DNA of 46,105 bases from Spirochaetaceae bacterium (GTDB lineage: Bacteria > Spirochaetota > Spirochaetia > SZUA-6 > Bin103). The first letter of the stretch is position 1, and every line of letters begins with the position of its first letter. The notes beneath the pieces are model-generated. The model worked only from the letters and a program-made list of their open reading frames with translations. It ran no database searches and was not told the origin of the DNA. A program made the position numbers and the translations under genes. Below are positions 36,419-45,884 of the stretch, piece by piece. The stretch is taken from NCBI GenBank assembly GCA_028818385.1, contig JAPPNY010000121.1:1-46105 (forward strand), in the 5' to 3' direction.

Positions 36419-36501
36419 GGTGCGGTGGCGGGACCTGATCGCTCCGCGTCCGCAGCCATAGCGTCCGGGACCGACTCGCTGATATTGATCGGTATCGAGA
36501 G

Positions 36502-37521
36502 ATGGCGATGATACGCGTGCGCGACCCGTGGAGGATGTTGTCAGCAGCAGCCGGAGTGGTCGCGGCTGCGGCATCGCTTGCCGCCCAGTCGGATTCGGCC
36601 CAGTCGGAATCTGCTCCGGCTCTGCCCGTCGAGGTGCTCCACGCGCCCGCCACGCTGGCCCCTGGCGATCCGCTCAGCACCCACGTGACGAGCGCCGGGC
36701 CGCTTGCCGAGTTGGAGCTCGCGGTGGAGTTCGCCGACGGAGAACGGGTCGCCGGCACGGGGTTCGCGGTGCCTGGAGGCCCCGCCGGGACGACGTGGGC
36801 GGCCGTGATCGGGATTCCCAGCGCTGCCCCGGCGGGTGAGGCGCGGTTGACGATCTCCGGACTTCTCGCCGGCAGCGCGTCTCGGGCGGAGACGCGCGTG
36901 ATGCTGCACGAGCAGTCGATCGTCATCGGCGAGCGCGAGTTCGCCGTCGAGGAGATCGCGCTGAACACCAGTCTCTCCAACCTGCGGCGCACGACCGACC
37001 CGCGCCGCAAGGCGGAATCGTTGGATCTCTGGCTGCTCCTGAACGCGTCGCGGCCGGTCGAATGGCCGCACTTCGGGCCGTTGCGGCTGCCGCTGGGCGA
37101 CGTGCGGCGCACCGGCGGCTTCGGTGACCGCAGGCTCTACCGCTATGCCGACGGCAACACCGCCACCACTATCCACAACGGCGTGGACTTCGGTGTTCCG
37201 ACCGGCACGGTGGTGGCCGCCGCCGGCGGCGGCACGGTGGCGATGGCCCGCGAACGGATCGTCACCGGGTTCACGGTCGTGATCGAGCATCTGCCCGGGG
37301 TCTACTCGCTGTACTACCATCTGGACGGCCTGACGGTGCGGGAAGGCCAGCGCGTCGCCGCGGGTGACCCGATCGGCACCGTCGGCAGCACCGGCTTGGC
37401 CACGGGACCGCACCTGCACTGGGAAGTGCGAGCCGCCGGCGTGGCCGTCGACCCGGACCTTCTGGTGACGGCGCCGCTGGTCGACCTGCCGGACGCGTCA
37501 GAAGCTGACGATGCCCGGTGA
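36502..37521 (+). CDS. M23-family peptidase, secreted
   Basis: This 339-aa protein has a signal peptide (positively charged start, then AAAGVVAAAASLAAQ, residues 15-29) and a C-terminal LytM/M23 domain. Zinc ligands are H225 and D229 (HNGVDFG) and the HxH pair H304 and H306 (HLHWE). Residues 30-200 form a beta-rich region with no motif I know. M23 enzymes cut peptidoglycan cross-links or stems. It may act on the cell wall during growth, or on an extracellular target. It is 83 nt after the M81 gene and converges on the AAA-ATPase gene with 18 bp between. Confidence 0.92.
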   Translation: MAMIRVRDPWRMLSAAAGVVAAAASLAAQSDSAQSESAPALPVEVLHAPATLAPGDPLSTHVTSAGPLAELELAVEFADGERVAGTGFAVPGGPAGTTWAAVIGIPSAAPAGEARLTISGLLAGSASRAETRVMLHEQSIVIGEREFAVEEIALNTSLSNLRRTTDPRRKAESLDLWLLLNASRPVEWPHFGPLRLPLGDVRRTGGFGDRRLYRYADGNTATTIHNGVDFGVPTGTVVAAAGGGTVAMARERIVTGFTVVIEHLPGVYSLYYHLDGLTVREGQRVAAGDPIGTVGSTGLATGPHLHWEVRAAGVAVDPDLLVTAPLVDLPDASEADDAR

Positions 37522-37539
37522 GGCGCCGGACGAGGCCCG

Positions 37540-39087
37540 TCAGCCGTCGACCACCTCGAACGCGGTCACGTTGCGCGTCTGGTGGCTGAACTCCACGCCG
37601 ATCAGGTGGATCGGCTCACCCCGGCCGCGGTACTTGGCCGCGTAGTCCCGCTCCTGCAACTGCGCCAGCGCTGATCCCGGCGCCGACAGCTCCACCACCT
37701 TGAATTCGAACAGGTACACGTGCCCCCCGGTCCGCACCGTCATGTCCAGCCGCCCGTGGCTGCTGGATTCCTCCACCACGATTTCGTACCCCAGCGCCGC
37801 GAAGTACGAATAGAACACGCTCGCGTAGTACCCCTCGTACCGCGCCATGTCGTTGTTCGTGTACCACTCGTACGGAATGCTTGCGAACAAGGCGTGGAAC
37901 ATCTCCTGCAGCCCCGCGCAGTCATGCGCCGCCAGCAGGCGCGCCAAGCGCACGCTGTTCACCGTCTGCCGTGCCGCATCCTGCACCAGATGGCGCAACA
38001 GAACGCGGTTCAGGCTCTGCCGCACCTCCCGGTTGGGATAACCCAGCCGATACAGCGGCATGCCGCCCAGTTCCTCCTCGCCCGTGATCGTCAGATAGCC
38101 GGTCTGGAACAGTAGCGCCTCGGTGCCGATGCGTTCGACGTCGAACGCCGACAGCAAGTCCTCCGTGCTCATCATTTCGTTCAACGACACGGAGGCGACT
38201 TGGCGCTCGAGCAAGGTGTCCACCAGAAACGCGGGCGTCCCGGTCTCGAACCAGTGCGCCTTGAACTCGCGGCTGTCGAACAGCAACAGCACGTCGTAGG
38301 GGTTGTACACCTTGTCCGCGCCGCGCCAGCCGTAGCCATTGTACCAGTCGCGGACCCGCTCCCGGTCCAGACCGGCCAGTTCTGGAGCGAACACCGTGTC
38401 CAGATCCTCCTCCGTGTAGCCGCAGATCGCCGAATATCGCCGATCGAGGGTGAGGTCGGTGAGATTGTTCAGCTCCGAGAACACGCTCACTTTCGTGAAC
38501 TTGCTCACTCCGGTCAGGAACGTGAACCGCACGTGCGCATCGTTCGACTTGATCACCCCGTACAGACCGCGCAGGTAGTCGCGGTTGGCGCGCGCGACGT
38601 CCGGCGTTCCCATCGCGTCCAGGATCGGCTTGTCGTACTCGTCGACCAGCACCGCGACCGGCTGCCCGGCGCGCTCGCGCAGCGCCCTGATCAGGTAGCC
38701 GAACCGCTCCGGCGCCGTGTCGTACCGCGGACTCACGCCCGCCCGGACTTCCAGGTCGTCCAACTGCGCCGACACGTTGGCGCGCAGAGAGCCCGGCTCC
38801 CCGAAGTGGCCGCTGCCGAAGTCCAGTCGCGCCACCGGATGCCGCTCCGACCAGTCGTGGCGGTCATGGATGTACAGCCCCGAGAACAGCGCCTGGTTGC
38901 CCTCGAACACCTCCTTCAGCGTGTCCAGGAGCAGGCTCTTGCCGAACCGCCGCGGCCGCGACAGGAAGTAGTGCTTACCAGCGTGCAACAGCCGTTGGAT
39001 GTACGCTGTCTTGTCCACGTAGTAGCAGCCCAGCTCCCGTAACTCGCGGAACGTCTGCATGCCGATCGGCAGCCTGCGCCTGACCAT
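37540..39087 (-). CDS. AAA-ATPase / PD-(D/E)XK nuclease family protein
   Basis: This 515-aa protein belongs to the AAA-ATPase-like proteins with a C-terminal PD-(D/E)XK domain. It has FLSRPRRFGKSLLLDTL (41-57) as the P-loop region, VAVLVDEYDKPIL as Walker B, and C-terminal HGRLDMTV ... VYLFEFKV with D448, E461 and K463 as the nuclease-like core. Such proteins occur in many copies in some bacteria, mostly with unknown function; a mobile or defence role has been proposed for relatives. There is no flanking inverted repeat that I can see. It is divergent from lexA across 96 bp. Confidence 0.9.
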   Translation of the reverse strand: MVRRRLPIGMQTFRELRELGCYYVDKTAYIQRLLHAGKHYFLSRPRRFGKSLLLDTLKEVFEGNQALFSGLYIHDRHDWSERHPVARLDFGSGHFGEPGSLRANVSAQLDDLEVRAGVSPRYDTAPERFGYLIRALRERAGQPVAVLVDEYDKPILDAMGTPDVARANRDYLRGLYGVIKSNDAHVRFTFLTGVSKFTKVSVFSELNNLTDLTLDRRYSAICGYTEEDLDTVFAPELAGLDRERVRDWYNGYGWRGADKVYNPYDVLLLFDSREFKAHWFETGTPAFLVDTLLERQVASVSLNEMMSTEDLLSAFDVERIGTEALLFQTGYLTITGEEELGGMPLYRLGYPNREVRQSLNRVLLRHLVQDAARQTVNSVRLARLLAAHDCAGLQEMFHALFASIPYEWYTNNDMARYEGYYASVFYSYFAALGYEIVVEESSSHGRLDMTVRTGGHVYLFEFKVVELSAPGSALAQLQERDYAAKYRGRGEPIHLIGVEFSHQTRNVTAFEVVDG

Positions 39088-39166
39088 CGATTCATCGTAC
39101 CCCGCACTCGATACCGCACGCAGCGCACCTAGTCGGCGACTCGTACGAAATCCACGCGAACGGATG

Positions 39167-39195
39167 TTGACAAGAGAAGACGTATGTCTGTCAAT
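39167..39195 (+). promoter_or_regulatory. Predicted lexA promoter with the operator between -35 and -10
   Basis: A perfect -35 TTGACA (39167-39172) is followed after 17 bp by a weak -10 GTCAAT (39190-39195). The AGAC-N4-GTCT motif lies between them. If ATG 39205 is the lexA start, the transcript would be nearly leaderless. The -10 is poor, so this is moderate evidence. Confidence 0.45.
39178..39189 (+). promoter_or_regulatory. Candidate LexA operator at lexA
   Basis: AGACgtatGTCT is a dyad of 4+4 with a 4-nt centre and shares AGAC-x-x-ATGTCT with the site before imuA. Placement at lexA itself is what autoregulation predicts. Confidence 0.6.
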
Positions 39196-39846
39196 TCGGT
39201 AATCATGCGCGACCCCGATTGGCCGCGGTCACGATCCGCCGGACGCAGGCGCCGCATCTTCCTGTTCGTGCGTGACCGCATCCTGGCCGGCTCGCCGCCC
39301 ACGACCCGGGAGGTGCAGGAGCACTTCGGCTTTCGCGCCGTGCAGTCCGCGCGAGCGCACCTGGAGGCGCTGGTGCGCGACGGGTTGCTGGACAAGGAGC
39401 CGGGCAAGGCGCGCGGCTACCGGCTGCCGGCCGGCTCCGGCCACCCCACCGTCCTGATCCCCCTGCTCGGCCGCGTGCAGGCGGGTGCCCTTACCACGGC
39501 GATCGAGGATCCGGAGGGTTTCGTCGCGGTGCAGTCGTCCTCGGCCCGCAGCGAGCTGTTCGCCTTGCGGGTCCGCGGAGACAGCATGCGCGATGCCGCC
39601 ATCCTGCCGGGAGACGTGGTGATCGTGCATCGGCAGGACACCGCCCGCTCCGGCGACATCGTCGTCGCCCTGGTGGAGGACGAGGCGACGGTGAAGCGGT
39701 TGCAGGTGCACGCCGCCGGGCGGATCGAGTTGCACCCCGCCAATCCCGCCTTCGATCCCATCACGCCCACCCCCGACGAGGTGCGGATTCTGGGCAAGGT
39801 GATCGAGGTGCGCCGCTATCTGGAGGGATCCGCGCCGGTGGGTTGA
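39184..39846 (+). CDS. lexA: LexA repressor (SOS regulator)
   Basis: LexA represses the SOS genes and cuts itself when RecA filaments form. The 220-aa protein has a winged helix (GRRRRIFLFVRDRI, then PPTTREVQEHFGF and SARAHLEALVRDG) and an S24 peptidase domain with the cleavage site A100-G101 (VQAGAL), serine S134 (GDSM) and lysine K171 (EATVKRL). ATG 39184 overlaps the candidate operator; ATG 39205, 7 codons later, is the more natural start, because the N terminus would then be MRDPDW just before the winged helix and the operator would lie upstream. It is the first gene of the lexA-imuA-imuB-dnaE2 block. Confidence 0.96.
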   Translation: MSVNSVIMRDPDWPRSRSAGRRRRIFLFVRDRILAGSPPTTREVQEHFGFRAVQSARAHLEALVRDGLLDKEPGKARGYRLPAGSGHPTVLIPLLGRVQAGALTTAIEDPEGFVAVQSSSARSELFALRVRGDSMRDAAILPGDVVIVHRQDTARSGDIVVALVEDEATVKRLQVHAAGRIELHPANPAFDPITPTPDEVRILGKVIEVRRYLEGSAPVG

Positions 39847-39875
39847 CGTCGGCGGCAACATTCGACCTAATTAGC

Positions 39876-39887
39876 AGACAAATGTCT
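39876..39887 (+). promoter_or_regulatory. Candidate LexA operator upstream of imuA
   Basis: AGACaaatGTCT, the same 4-4-4 pattern as at lexA, is found 29 nt upstream of the imuA start. Two independent occurrences at the two SOS-controlled units support it as the LexA site. Confidence 0.6.
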
Positions 39888-39907
39888 TTCGTGAAAAAGA
39901 CATTTGT
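39878..39907. repeat. Perfect 12-bp inverted repeat before imuA
   Basis: ACAAATGTCTTT (39878-39889) and AAAGACATTTGT (39896-39907) are exact reverse complements with a 6-nt spacer. The left arm overlaps the AGAC-N4-GTCT motif. It may be a double LexA site, or a hairpin in the 5' leader or the end of the lexA transcript. Confidence 0.7.
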
Positions 39908-39916
39908 GCTTGCACC

Positions 39917-40627
39917 ATGTTCAACAGGTATCCTCCGGCTGAGCTGCAGAGCCACGATGACCACGCGCGCCGCAGCGCCCTGAGCGGACTGTCGCTCCAG
40001 TTGATGCGCGCTGCAGACCTCGCGGTCGATTCGGGAGCGCCGGCCGCTGACGGACAGACCGGAACCCGGCGGCAGACCGGCATCTGGGCTCCGGCAGAGC
40101 TGGCGGGCCGCCTCTGCGAGCTCTGCGCGGCCCCACGGCAGGTCCATCTGACGCTGGCCTGTGCGATCGTCCGTGAGTTCCAGCGATCGGCGGAGCCCAC
40201 GGCCTGGGTCACGGCCAGCCCCGACCTCTTCTTCCCTCCCGACCTGGCGCGGGCCGGGGTCGACCTGGCAGCGCTGCCGGTCGTGCAGGTACCCGACCTG
40301 CGCGCCTCGGTCACCGCCGCCGAGCGCCTGACCCGCTCCGGTGCGTTCGGCTTGGTCCTGCTGGAACTGGACGCCGGCCGGTTCATCCCGACGGCGGTCC
40401 TGGGTCGCCTGATGCGCCTGGCCCGGCAGCACGACACCGCCCTGCTCTTCCTCACCACGCCCGGGACCGAGCTGGGATCGCTGGTGTCGCTGCGCGGCCG
40501 GGGCGCGCGCCGCGCCACCCCGCGGCACGACCGCTTCCGGTGCCGCATCGACGTGATCAAGGACCGGCGGCGGGGGCCCGACCGGTCTCTGGAAACCACC
40601 TGCCGTGCGCCGTACGGCGTGTGTTGA
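39917..40627 (+). CDS. imuA: ImuA-like protein of the SOS mutagenesis cassette
   Basis: ImuA is the RecA-like accessory factor of the ImuA-ImuB-DnaE2 translesion system. This 236-aa protein has the plan of ImuA: a first domain near 55-90 (WAPAELAGRLCELCAAPRQV) where the ATP loop would be, and a Walker-B-like strand GLVLLELD (145-152). The P-loop GxxxxGKT is absent, so it is probably not an ATPase. Identification rests on position between lexA and imuB as much as on sequence. It starts at ATG 39917 after an intergenic region with the SOS-box candidate and ends 18 nt before imuB. Confidence 0.82.
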   Translation: MFNRYPPAELQSHDDHARRSALSGLSLQLMRAADLAVDSGAPAADGQTGTRRQTGIWAPAELAGRLCELCAAPRQVHLTLACAIVREFQRSAEPTAWVTASPDLFFPPDLARAGVDLAALPVVQVPDLRASVTAAERLTRSGAFGLVLLELDAGRFIPTAVLGRLMRLARQHDTALLFLTTPGTELGSLVSLRGRGARRATPRHDRFRCRIDVIKDRRRGPDRSLETTCRAPYGVC

Positions 40628-40645
40628 CGTCGGCTCCTTCCCGGT

Positions 40646-42196
40646 GTGACGAAAATGCAGGTCCGCGGCTGTCCGGCTGGTGAACGGTTGCCGGTAACGG
40701 CGTGTGTCGACATCGGCTCGTTCCTGCTGCAACTGCTGCTCCGCCGTCATCCCGACTGGCATGACCGGCCCGCCGCGGTCGTCAGCGAGGACAAGCCGCT
40801 GGGCATCGTGGTGTCGGTGAACCGGCCGGCCCGTGCCGCCGGGGTGAGGGTGGGGATGCGCTACGCCGCGGCGCTCTCGCTGGCCGCGCACCTGCAGGCG
40901 GGCACCGTCGGCCCCGGGGAAGTGGCAGCCGGCGTCGAGCTGATCATCGACCGCCTGCTCTCCATCAGCCCCTTCGTCGAAGAGGCCGGTTCAGGAGCGG
41001 ATGCGGAGCCGGATGCCGTGTTCGCGGAGCCGGGCGTGTTCTGGCTGGACGTGTCCGGCCTGCAGCGGCATCACGCATCGCCCGCGACGCTGGCCTGGAC
41101 CATCCGGCGCAGACTGGGCGAGTTGCGGTTCGACGCCACGGTCGTCATCGGCTATACGCGCATCGGCACCTTCCTGCTGGCGCGCGATGCGCGCCGCGGC
41201 TGGCTGGTGGCACGCGATGCCGCCGCCGAGCGCAACGCCGCCAGGCAGGCTCCCCTGGAGCGGCTGCCGCTGGATCCCGAAGCCCGTGACCTGCTGGAAA
41301 AACTGGACGTCACCACGGTCGATGCGTTTCTCAGGCTCCCCTACGCGGAGGTGCTGCGACGCTTCGGGGGCGAGGTGGCTGCGGTTCACCGCTCGGTCCG
41401 CAGTGACCTCGAGTTGCCGGTGCAGGGCGACGTCCCGGCATCGCCGTTCCTGCACCGGAGGCGGCTGTCGCATGCGGAGACCGACGCCGGGCGCCTGCAG
41501 CGTCACGTCGACGCCCTGCTCGATGCGCTGCTCGACCGCCTGCGGAAGGAGGACCGGGCGGTCGCGGCGCTGCACCTGCGGCTGTTGCTCGAGGACGGAT
41601 CGCACCGCCACGAAATGATCCGTCCCGCCGCTCCCACCTGCGAGCGGCGTCCGCTGGTAGACCTGATCGAGCTCCGCCTGCGGGCGCTCGACCTGAGCGC
41701 CGGGGTCGATGAGCTGGCCGTCGATGCCGAACACGTGAGAGCGCACGCGGATCAGGCGACCCTGTTCCGGACGCTCAGGCAGCGTGATCCGGCGGCCGGG
41801 TCGGAGGCGCTGGCGCGCATCCGCGCCCAGTTCGGAAACCGTGCCGTGGTCCATGCCGTGCTCTCCGACGAGCATCTGCCGGAAGCGCAGTTCCGCTGGC
41901 AGCCGGTGGCAGAGGTCGTGCTGCCGCGGCCGGATGCGTGCCGCGGCCGGGAGCCGACGGCGACGGGTTGGCTGGTGCGGCGGATGCTGCGGCAGCCGGC
42001 CGAGGTGCCGCCGCCGAGGTCCGCCGCTTGCGGCCCCTTCCTGATCTCCGTCGGCTGGTGGCACGTCCGCGGCGCCCGGCTGACGGAAGGCGTCGACCGC
42101 GCCTACTACATCGTCCGCTCCCGGAACGGCGCGCTGGAATGGGTCTACCACGACCGGCTGACCGGCCGCTGGTACCTGCAGGGATGGGTGGAGTGA
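40646..42196 (+). CDS. imuB: ImuB, Y-family DNA polymerase-like protein
   Basis: ImuB is a catalytically inactive Y-family polymerase relative that bridges the replisome to DnaE2. This 516-aa protein starts with the palm region [14 protein letters not shown] (20-33) and continues with little-finger-like regions. The active polymerases' SxDE motif reads here FWLDVSGL (about 131-140), without the glutamate, as expected for ImuB. GTG 40646 is used; ATG 40655 is an alternative. The stop overlaps the dnaE2 GTG in a GTGA, so the two proteins are made in coupled fashion. Confidence 0.93.
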   Translation: MTKMQVRGCPAGERLPVTACVDIGSFLLQLLLRRHPDWHDRPAAVVSEDKPLGIVVSVNRPARAAGVRVGMRYAAALSLAAHLQAGTVGPGEVAAGVELIIDRLLSISPFVEEAGSGADAEPDAVFAEPGVFWLDVSGLQRHHASPATLAWTIRRRLGELRFDATVVIGYTRIGTFLLARDARRGWLVARDAAAERNAARQAPLERLPLDPEARDLLEKLDVTTVDAFLRLPYAEVLRRFGGEVAAVHRSVRSDLELPVQGDVPASPFLHRRRLSHAETDAGRLQRHVDALLDALLDRLRKEDRAVAALHLRLLLEDGSHRHEMIRPAAPTCERRPLVDLIELRLRALDLSAGVDELAVDAEHVRAHADQATLFRTLRQRDPAAGSEALARIRAQFGNRAVVHAVLSDEHLPEAQFRWQPVAEVVLPRPDACRGREPTATGWLVRRMLRQPAEVPPPRSAACGPFLISVGWWHVRGARLTEGVDRAYYIVRSRNGALEWVYHDRLTGRWYLQGWVE

Positions 42197-45100
42197 GCGG
42201 CACTCGAAGAGTGAGGGCCGCTCCCCCGTACGTGCCGCTGTGGTGCAAGAGCAACTTCTCCTTTCTGGAAGGGGCCAGCCACCCGGAGGAGCTGGTGCGG
42301 CGCTGCCGTCAGCTCGGCATGCCCGCGCTGGTCCTGGCCGACCGGGACGGGGTGCACGGCGTGGTGCGCGCCCACGTGGAGACCGCCGCCGGCCAGGCGC
42401 CCGGCGCCCGGGAACCGCGGCTGATCGTCGGCGCGCAGATCACCGTCGCCGACGATCCCGGCGATCCCACCGCCCCGGTCGCCACGCTGCTGCTGCTGGC
42501 GCAGAGCAGGGCCGGCTACGCCAACCTCTGCCGGTTGATCTCCACCGGCCGCCTGCGCTGCGCCAAGGGCGAATGCCGCGTCGGCTGGCGGGAAGTGGCC
42601 GAGCGCGCCGGCGGCCTCATCGCGCTGTGGGAAGGGCGCCATCTGCTGGCCGCCGAGGACGAGGAGCTCTGGCGGCGGCGTGCCGCCCTGCTCAAGGAGG
42701 CGTTTCGCTGCCGCCTGTACGGGCTGGTCACGCGCCACCGGCTGCCCGACGACCAGCGCATCGAGCGGCGGTTGACGGCGCTCTGCGGAGGCCTCGCCCT
42801 CCCCCTCGCCGCCGCCACCGAGGTGCTCTACCACCACCGCGGCCGGCGCCCGCTGCAGGACGTGGTCACCTGCATCCGGCACCGCACGACCCTGAACGGC
42901 GCCGGCACCCTGCTGCGCCCCAACGGCGAGCACGACCTCAAGTCGCCGCGCGGGTTCGCGCGCCTGTTCGCCGACCGCCCCGAGCTGGTGGCCGCGACCC
43001 GCGAGATCGCCGACCGCTGTCCCTTCTCCCTGGCCGACCTGCGCTACCGCTACCCTTCCGAGCGGCTGCCGGCAGGCCATACCTCGGCCGAATGGCTGCG
43101 CTCCCTCACCTTCGCCGGCGCACGCAAGCGCTACGGCGTCGCCATCCCGCAGAAGGTCGTCAAGCAACTCGACGCCGAGCTGGCGGTGATCGAAGAGCTC
43201 GATTACTGCGGCTACTTTCTCACGATGCATGAAATCGTCGGCTTCTGTCGCGAGCAAGGGATTCTGTGTCAGGGGCGCGGCTCGGCCGCCAACTCCGCGG
43301 TGTGCTACTGCCTGGGCATCACCGCCATCGACCCGGTGCGCATGCGGCTGCTGTTCGAGCGCTTCCTGTCCCGCGAGCGCGCCGAGCCGCCGGACATCGA
43401 CCTGGACATCGGCCACCGGCGCCGCGAGGAGGTGATCCAGTTCATGTACCGGAAGTACGGGCGCGAGCACGCGGCCATGGTGGCCAACGTGATCCGCTAC
43501 CGGGCCAAGTCCGCGATTCGGGACGTGGGCAAGACCCTGGGCCTTCCGGCCACCTCGCTGGATCGAGCGGCGCGGCTCGTCTCCCACCACGGCAGCGACG
43601 GCCCGGCGGGGCTGGCCGACGCCCTCGCCCAGGCCGGCCTCGACCCGGAAGCCCCGGTCCACCGCCTGTTGATCGCGCTCACGGACCAGATCCGGGACGC
43701 TCCGCGCCACCTGTCCATCCATCCCGGCGGCTTCCTGCTCGGCAGCGAGCCGGTCACCACCCTGGTGCCGGTCGAGAACGCCGCCATGGAGGGACGCACC
43801 GTCATCCAGTGGGACAAGTACGACGTGGAGGCGCTGGGGCTGTTCAAGGTGGACCTGCTGGGGCTCGGCGCCCTCACCCACCTGGACCTGGCCTTCGCGC
43901 TGATCCGGCGCCACTACGGGCTCTCCTACACGATGGCCACGGTGCCGTTCGAGGACCCGGCGGTGTTCGAGATGGTCTCCCGCGGCGACACGGTCGGCGT
44001 GTTCCAGATCGAGAGCCGGGCGCAGATGTCGATGCTGCCGCGCCTGCGGCCGCGCACCTTCTACGACCTGGTGATCGAGGTCGCCATCGTGCGGCCCGGC
44101 CCGATCACCGGCGGCATGGTGCACCCCTACCTGCGGCGGCGGAATGGCGAGGAGCCGGAGGAGTACCCCCATCCCGCCCTGCGCCCGGTGCTTGCGAAGA
44201 CCCTGGGGGTGCCGCTGTTCCAGGAGCAGGTGATGAAGCTGGCGGTGGTCGCCGCCGACTACACGCCCGGAGAGGCGGATCAACTGCGCCGCGACATGGC
44301 GGCGTGGCGCCGCTCCGGCGCGATCGAGAAGCACGGCGAGAAGCTGATCTCCCGCATGGAGGCCAAGGGGATCTCCCGCGAGTTCGCCGAGCGGGTGTTC
44401 GATCAGATCCGCGGCTTCGGAGAGTACGGCTTTCCGGAGTCGCACGCCGCCAGCTTCGCGCTGGTGGCGTACCTGACGGCGTGGCTCAAGCGCCACTACC
44501 ACGACGTGTTCACCGCGGCGCTGCTCAACGCCTGGCCGATGGGGTTCTACGCGCCGGCGACGCTCGTCGACGACGCCCGCCGCCACGGCGTGGAGGTGCG
44601 GCCGGTGGACGTGACCCACAGCGACTGGGACTGCACGCTGGAGTCGGTGCCGTCCGGCCCCGACGGCCGCCGGCGCTTCGCGGTGCGGATGGGTCTGCGT
44701 TTCGTGAAGGGGTTGGCGGAAGCCGACGGCGCGGCACTGGTCGCCGCGCGCGCCGAGCGTCCGTTCACGGCGGTGGAGGAGGTGGTCGAGCGGGCCGGGG
44801 TGCCGCGGGAGGCGTTGACCCGGCTGGCGGAGAGCGGCGCCTTCGACTCGCTGGCTGCCGGGTCGGGGCACGACGCCACGCGGCGCCGCGGCAGTCTATG
44901 GCAGGTGCTGGGCGCGGTACGCGGGCGCGAGCGATCGACACCGCTTCCCCTCCACGTCCCGGCCTTGGAGCCGGCCTTCACCCCGCTCGATCGCTTCGAC
45001 ACCATCGCCTGGGACTATGGAGCGTCCGGCCACAGCACCCGCGGGCACCCGCTGGAGCCGTTCCGGGGCCGGCTCGCCGAGCATGGGTTGCCCGATGCCG

Positions 45101-45453
45101 GTCAGGTCGCCGCCATGGCGGACGGACAGCGCGTTTCCTACGCCGGGCTGGTGATCTGCCGGCAGCGGCCCGGCACCGCGGACGGGGTCGTCTTCATGAC
45201 CCTCGAAGACGAGGCCGGCTTCGTCAACCTGGTGGTATGGAACACGGTGTTCCAGCGCTATCGCTCGCTCATCCTGATCACATCCTTTCTGGGCGTGAGC
45301 GGCAGGATCCAGGCCCGCTACGACGTGGTGCACATCGTCGCCGAACGGTTCTGGAAAGCGGAGCTGCCGGTGGAGCCGGACGCCGACCGGCCCGGCGGCC
45401 CGCTGCCCCGCGCGCGTCAGACGATCCCGCTCAAGAGCCGCGACTTCCACTGA
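42193..45453 (+). CDS. dnaE2: DnaE2 error-prone DNA polymerase III alpha subunit
   Basis: DnaE2 is the C-family polymerase that copies past DNA damage in SOS mutagenesis. The 1086-aa protein has an N-terminal PHP domain ([20 protein letters not shown]), the catalytic aspartates in PDIDLDIG (about 400-407), [16 protein letters not shown] before it, the finger region [20 protein letters not shown], and a C-terminal OB-fold region with [12 protein letters not shown]. DnaE2 proteins are usually 1050-1100 aa, which fits. The start is GTG 42193 in a GTGA overlap with imuB; GTG 42211 is an alternative. It is the end of the lexA-imuA-imuB-dnaE2 block. Confidence 0.95.
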   Translation: MSGTRRVRAAPPYVPLWCKSNFSFLEGASHPEELVRRCRQLGMPALVLADRDGVHGVVRAHVETAAGQAPGAREPRLIVGAQITVADDPGDPTAPVATLLLLAQSRAGYANLCRLISTGRLRCAKGECRVGWREVAERAGGLIALWEGRHLLAAEDEELWRRRAALLKEAFRCRLYGLVTRHRLPDDQRIERRLTALCGGLALPLAAATEVLYHHRGRRPLQDVVTCIRHRTTLNGAGTLLRPNGEHDLKSPRGFARLFADRPELVAATREIADRCPFSLADLRYRYPSERLPAGHTSAEWLRSLTFAGARKRYGVAIPQKVVKQLDAELAVIEELDYCGYFLTMHEIVGFCREQGILCQGRGSAANSAVCYCLGITAIDPVRMRLLFERFLSRERAEPPDIDLDIGHRRREEVIQFMYRKYGREHAAMVANVIRYRAKSAIRDVGKTLGLPATSLDRAARLVSHHGSDGPAGLADALAQAGLDPEAPVHRLLIALTDQIRDAPRHLSIHPGGFLLGSEPVTTLVPVENAAMEGRTVIQWDKYDVEALGLFKVDLLGLGALTHLDLAFALIRRHYGLSYTMATVPFEDPAVFEMVSRGDTVGVFQIESRAQMSMLPRLRPRTFYDLVIEVAIVRPGPITGGMVHPYLRRRNGEEPEEYPHPALRPVLAKTLGVPLFQEQVMKLAVVAADYTPGEADQLRRDMAAWRRSGAIEKHGEKLISRMEAKGISREFAERVFDQIRGFGEYGFPESHAASFALVAYLTAWLKRHYHDVFTAALLNAWPMGFYAPATLVDDARRHGVEVRPVDVTHSDWDCTLESVPSGPDGRRRFAVRMGLRFVKGLAEADGAALVAARAERPFTAVEEVVERAGVPREALTRLAESGAFDSLAAGSGHDATRRRGSLWQVLGAVRGRERSTPLPLHVPALEPAFTPLDRFDTIAWDYGASGHSTRGHPLEPFRGRLAEHGLPDAGQVAAMADGQRVSYAGLVICRQRPGTADGVVFMTLEDEAGFVNLVVWNTVFQRYRSLILITSFLGVSGRIQARYDVVHIVAERFWKAELPVEPDADRPGGPLPRARQTIPLKSRDFH

Positions 45454-45476
45454 CCGTGTTCGCCGGCGGATTGACG

Positions 45477-45884
45477 ATGGTTGAGACGCATCGATACCGT
45501 GACGGCATGGGCGTCTTTCGGACCGGCTGCACCGTGGAGAATCACACCGACCGTTCGAAATCGGTTCGCATCGCCGGATTGCTGGTCGACACCGGCAGCG
45601 AGTACTCGTGGATTCCGAAAAGCGATCTGGAGAGCATAGGCGTGGCTCGGGAGAAGATGAATCTCCGGTTCGTGATGGCGAACGGCGAGATGATCACGCG
45701 GAGTGCCGGGTTCGCGATTCTGCGCGTTCCCGAGGGCTTCACCATCGACGAAGTCGTATTCGCAGAACCCGGCGATCTCAGTCTGCTCGGCGCTCGCACT
45801 CTGGAAGGGATGAACCTGTCGGTGGATCCTGCGCGGAAAAAACTCGTAGCCTCGGGACCATTGCCGGCGGCGTCATCGACATAG
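45477..45884 (+). CDS. Retropepsin-like (clan AA) aspartic protease-fold protein
   Basis: This 135-aa protein contains ALVDTGS-type sequence LLVDTGSEYSWIP (35-47) with catalytic D38-T-G-S41, a second psi-loop LLGARTLEGM, and the overall size of single-domain retropepsin-like bacterial proteins. Members act as homodimers. ATG 45477 is used; ATG 45507 is an alternative. It begins 23 nt after dnaE2 on the same strand; it may be cotranscribed, but a link with SOS is not known. GC is slightly lower than in dnaE2. Confidence 0.82.
   Translation: MVETHRYRDGMGVFRTGCTVENHTDRSKSVRIAGLLVDTGSEYSWIPKSDLESIGVAREKMNLRFVMANGEMITRSAGFAILRVPEGFTIDEVVFAEPGDLSLLGARTLEGMNLSVDPARKKLVASGPLPAASST

Noticed and set aside
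40620..40638. GTTGACGTCGGC occurring at both the lexA-imuA and imuA-imuB junctions
   Set aside because: I considered a shared promoter or operator, but each copy simply covers a stop codon and GC-rich coding context, with no matching -10, so chance is likely.
42145..44871. Long open frame on - opposite dnaE2
   Set aside because: The + strand encodes a complete DnaE2 with catalytic motifs; the antisense product is His/Arg/Gly-rich without any domain.
43266..45476. Open frame on + fused to the start of the retropepsin-like gene
   Set aside because: It is the out-of-frame shadow of dnaE2 and becomes protein-like only from ATG 45477.
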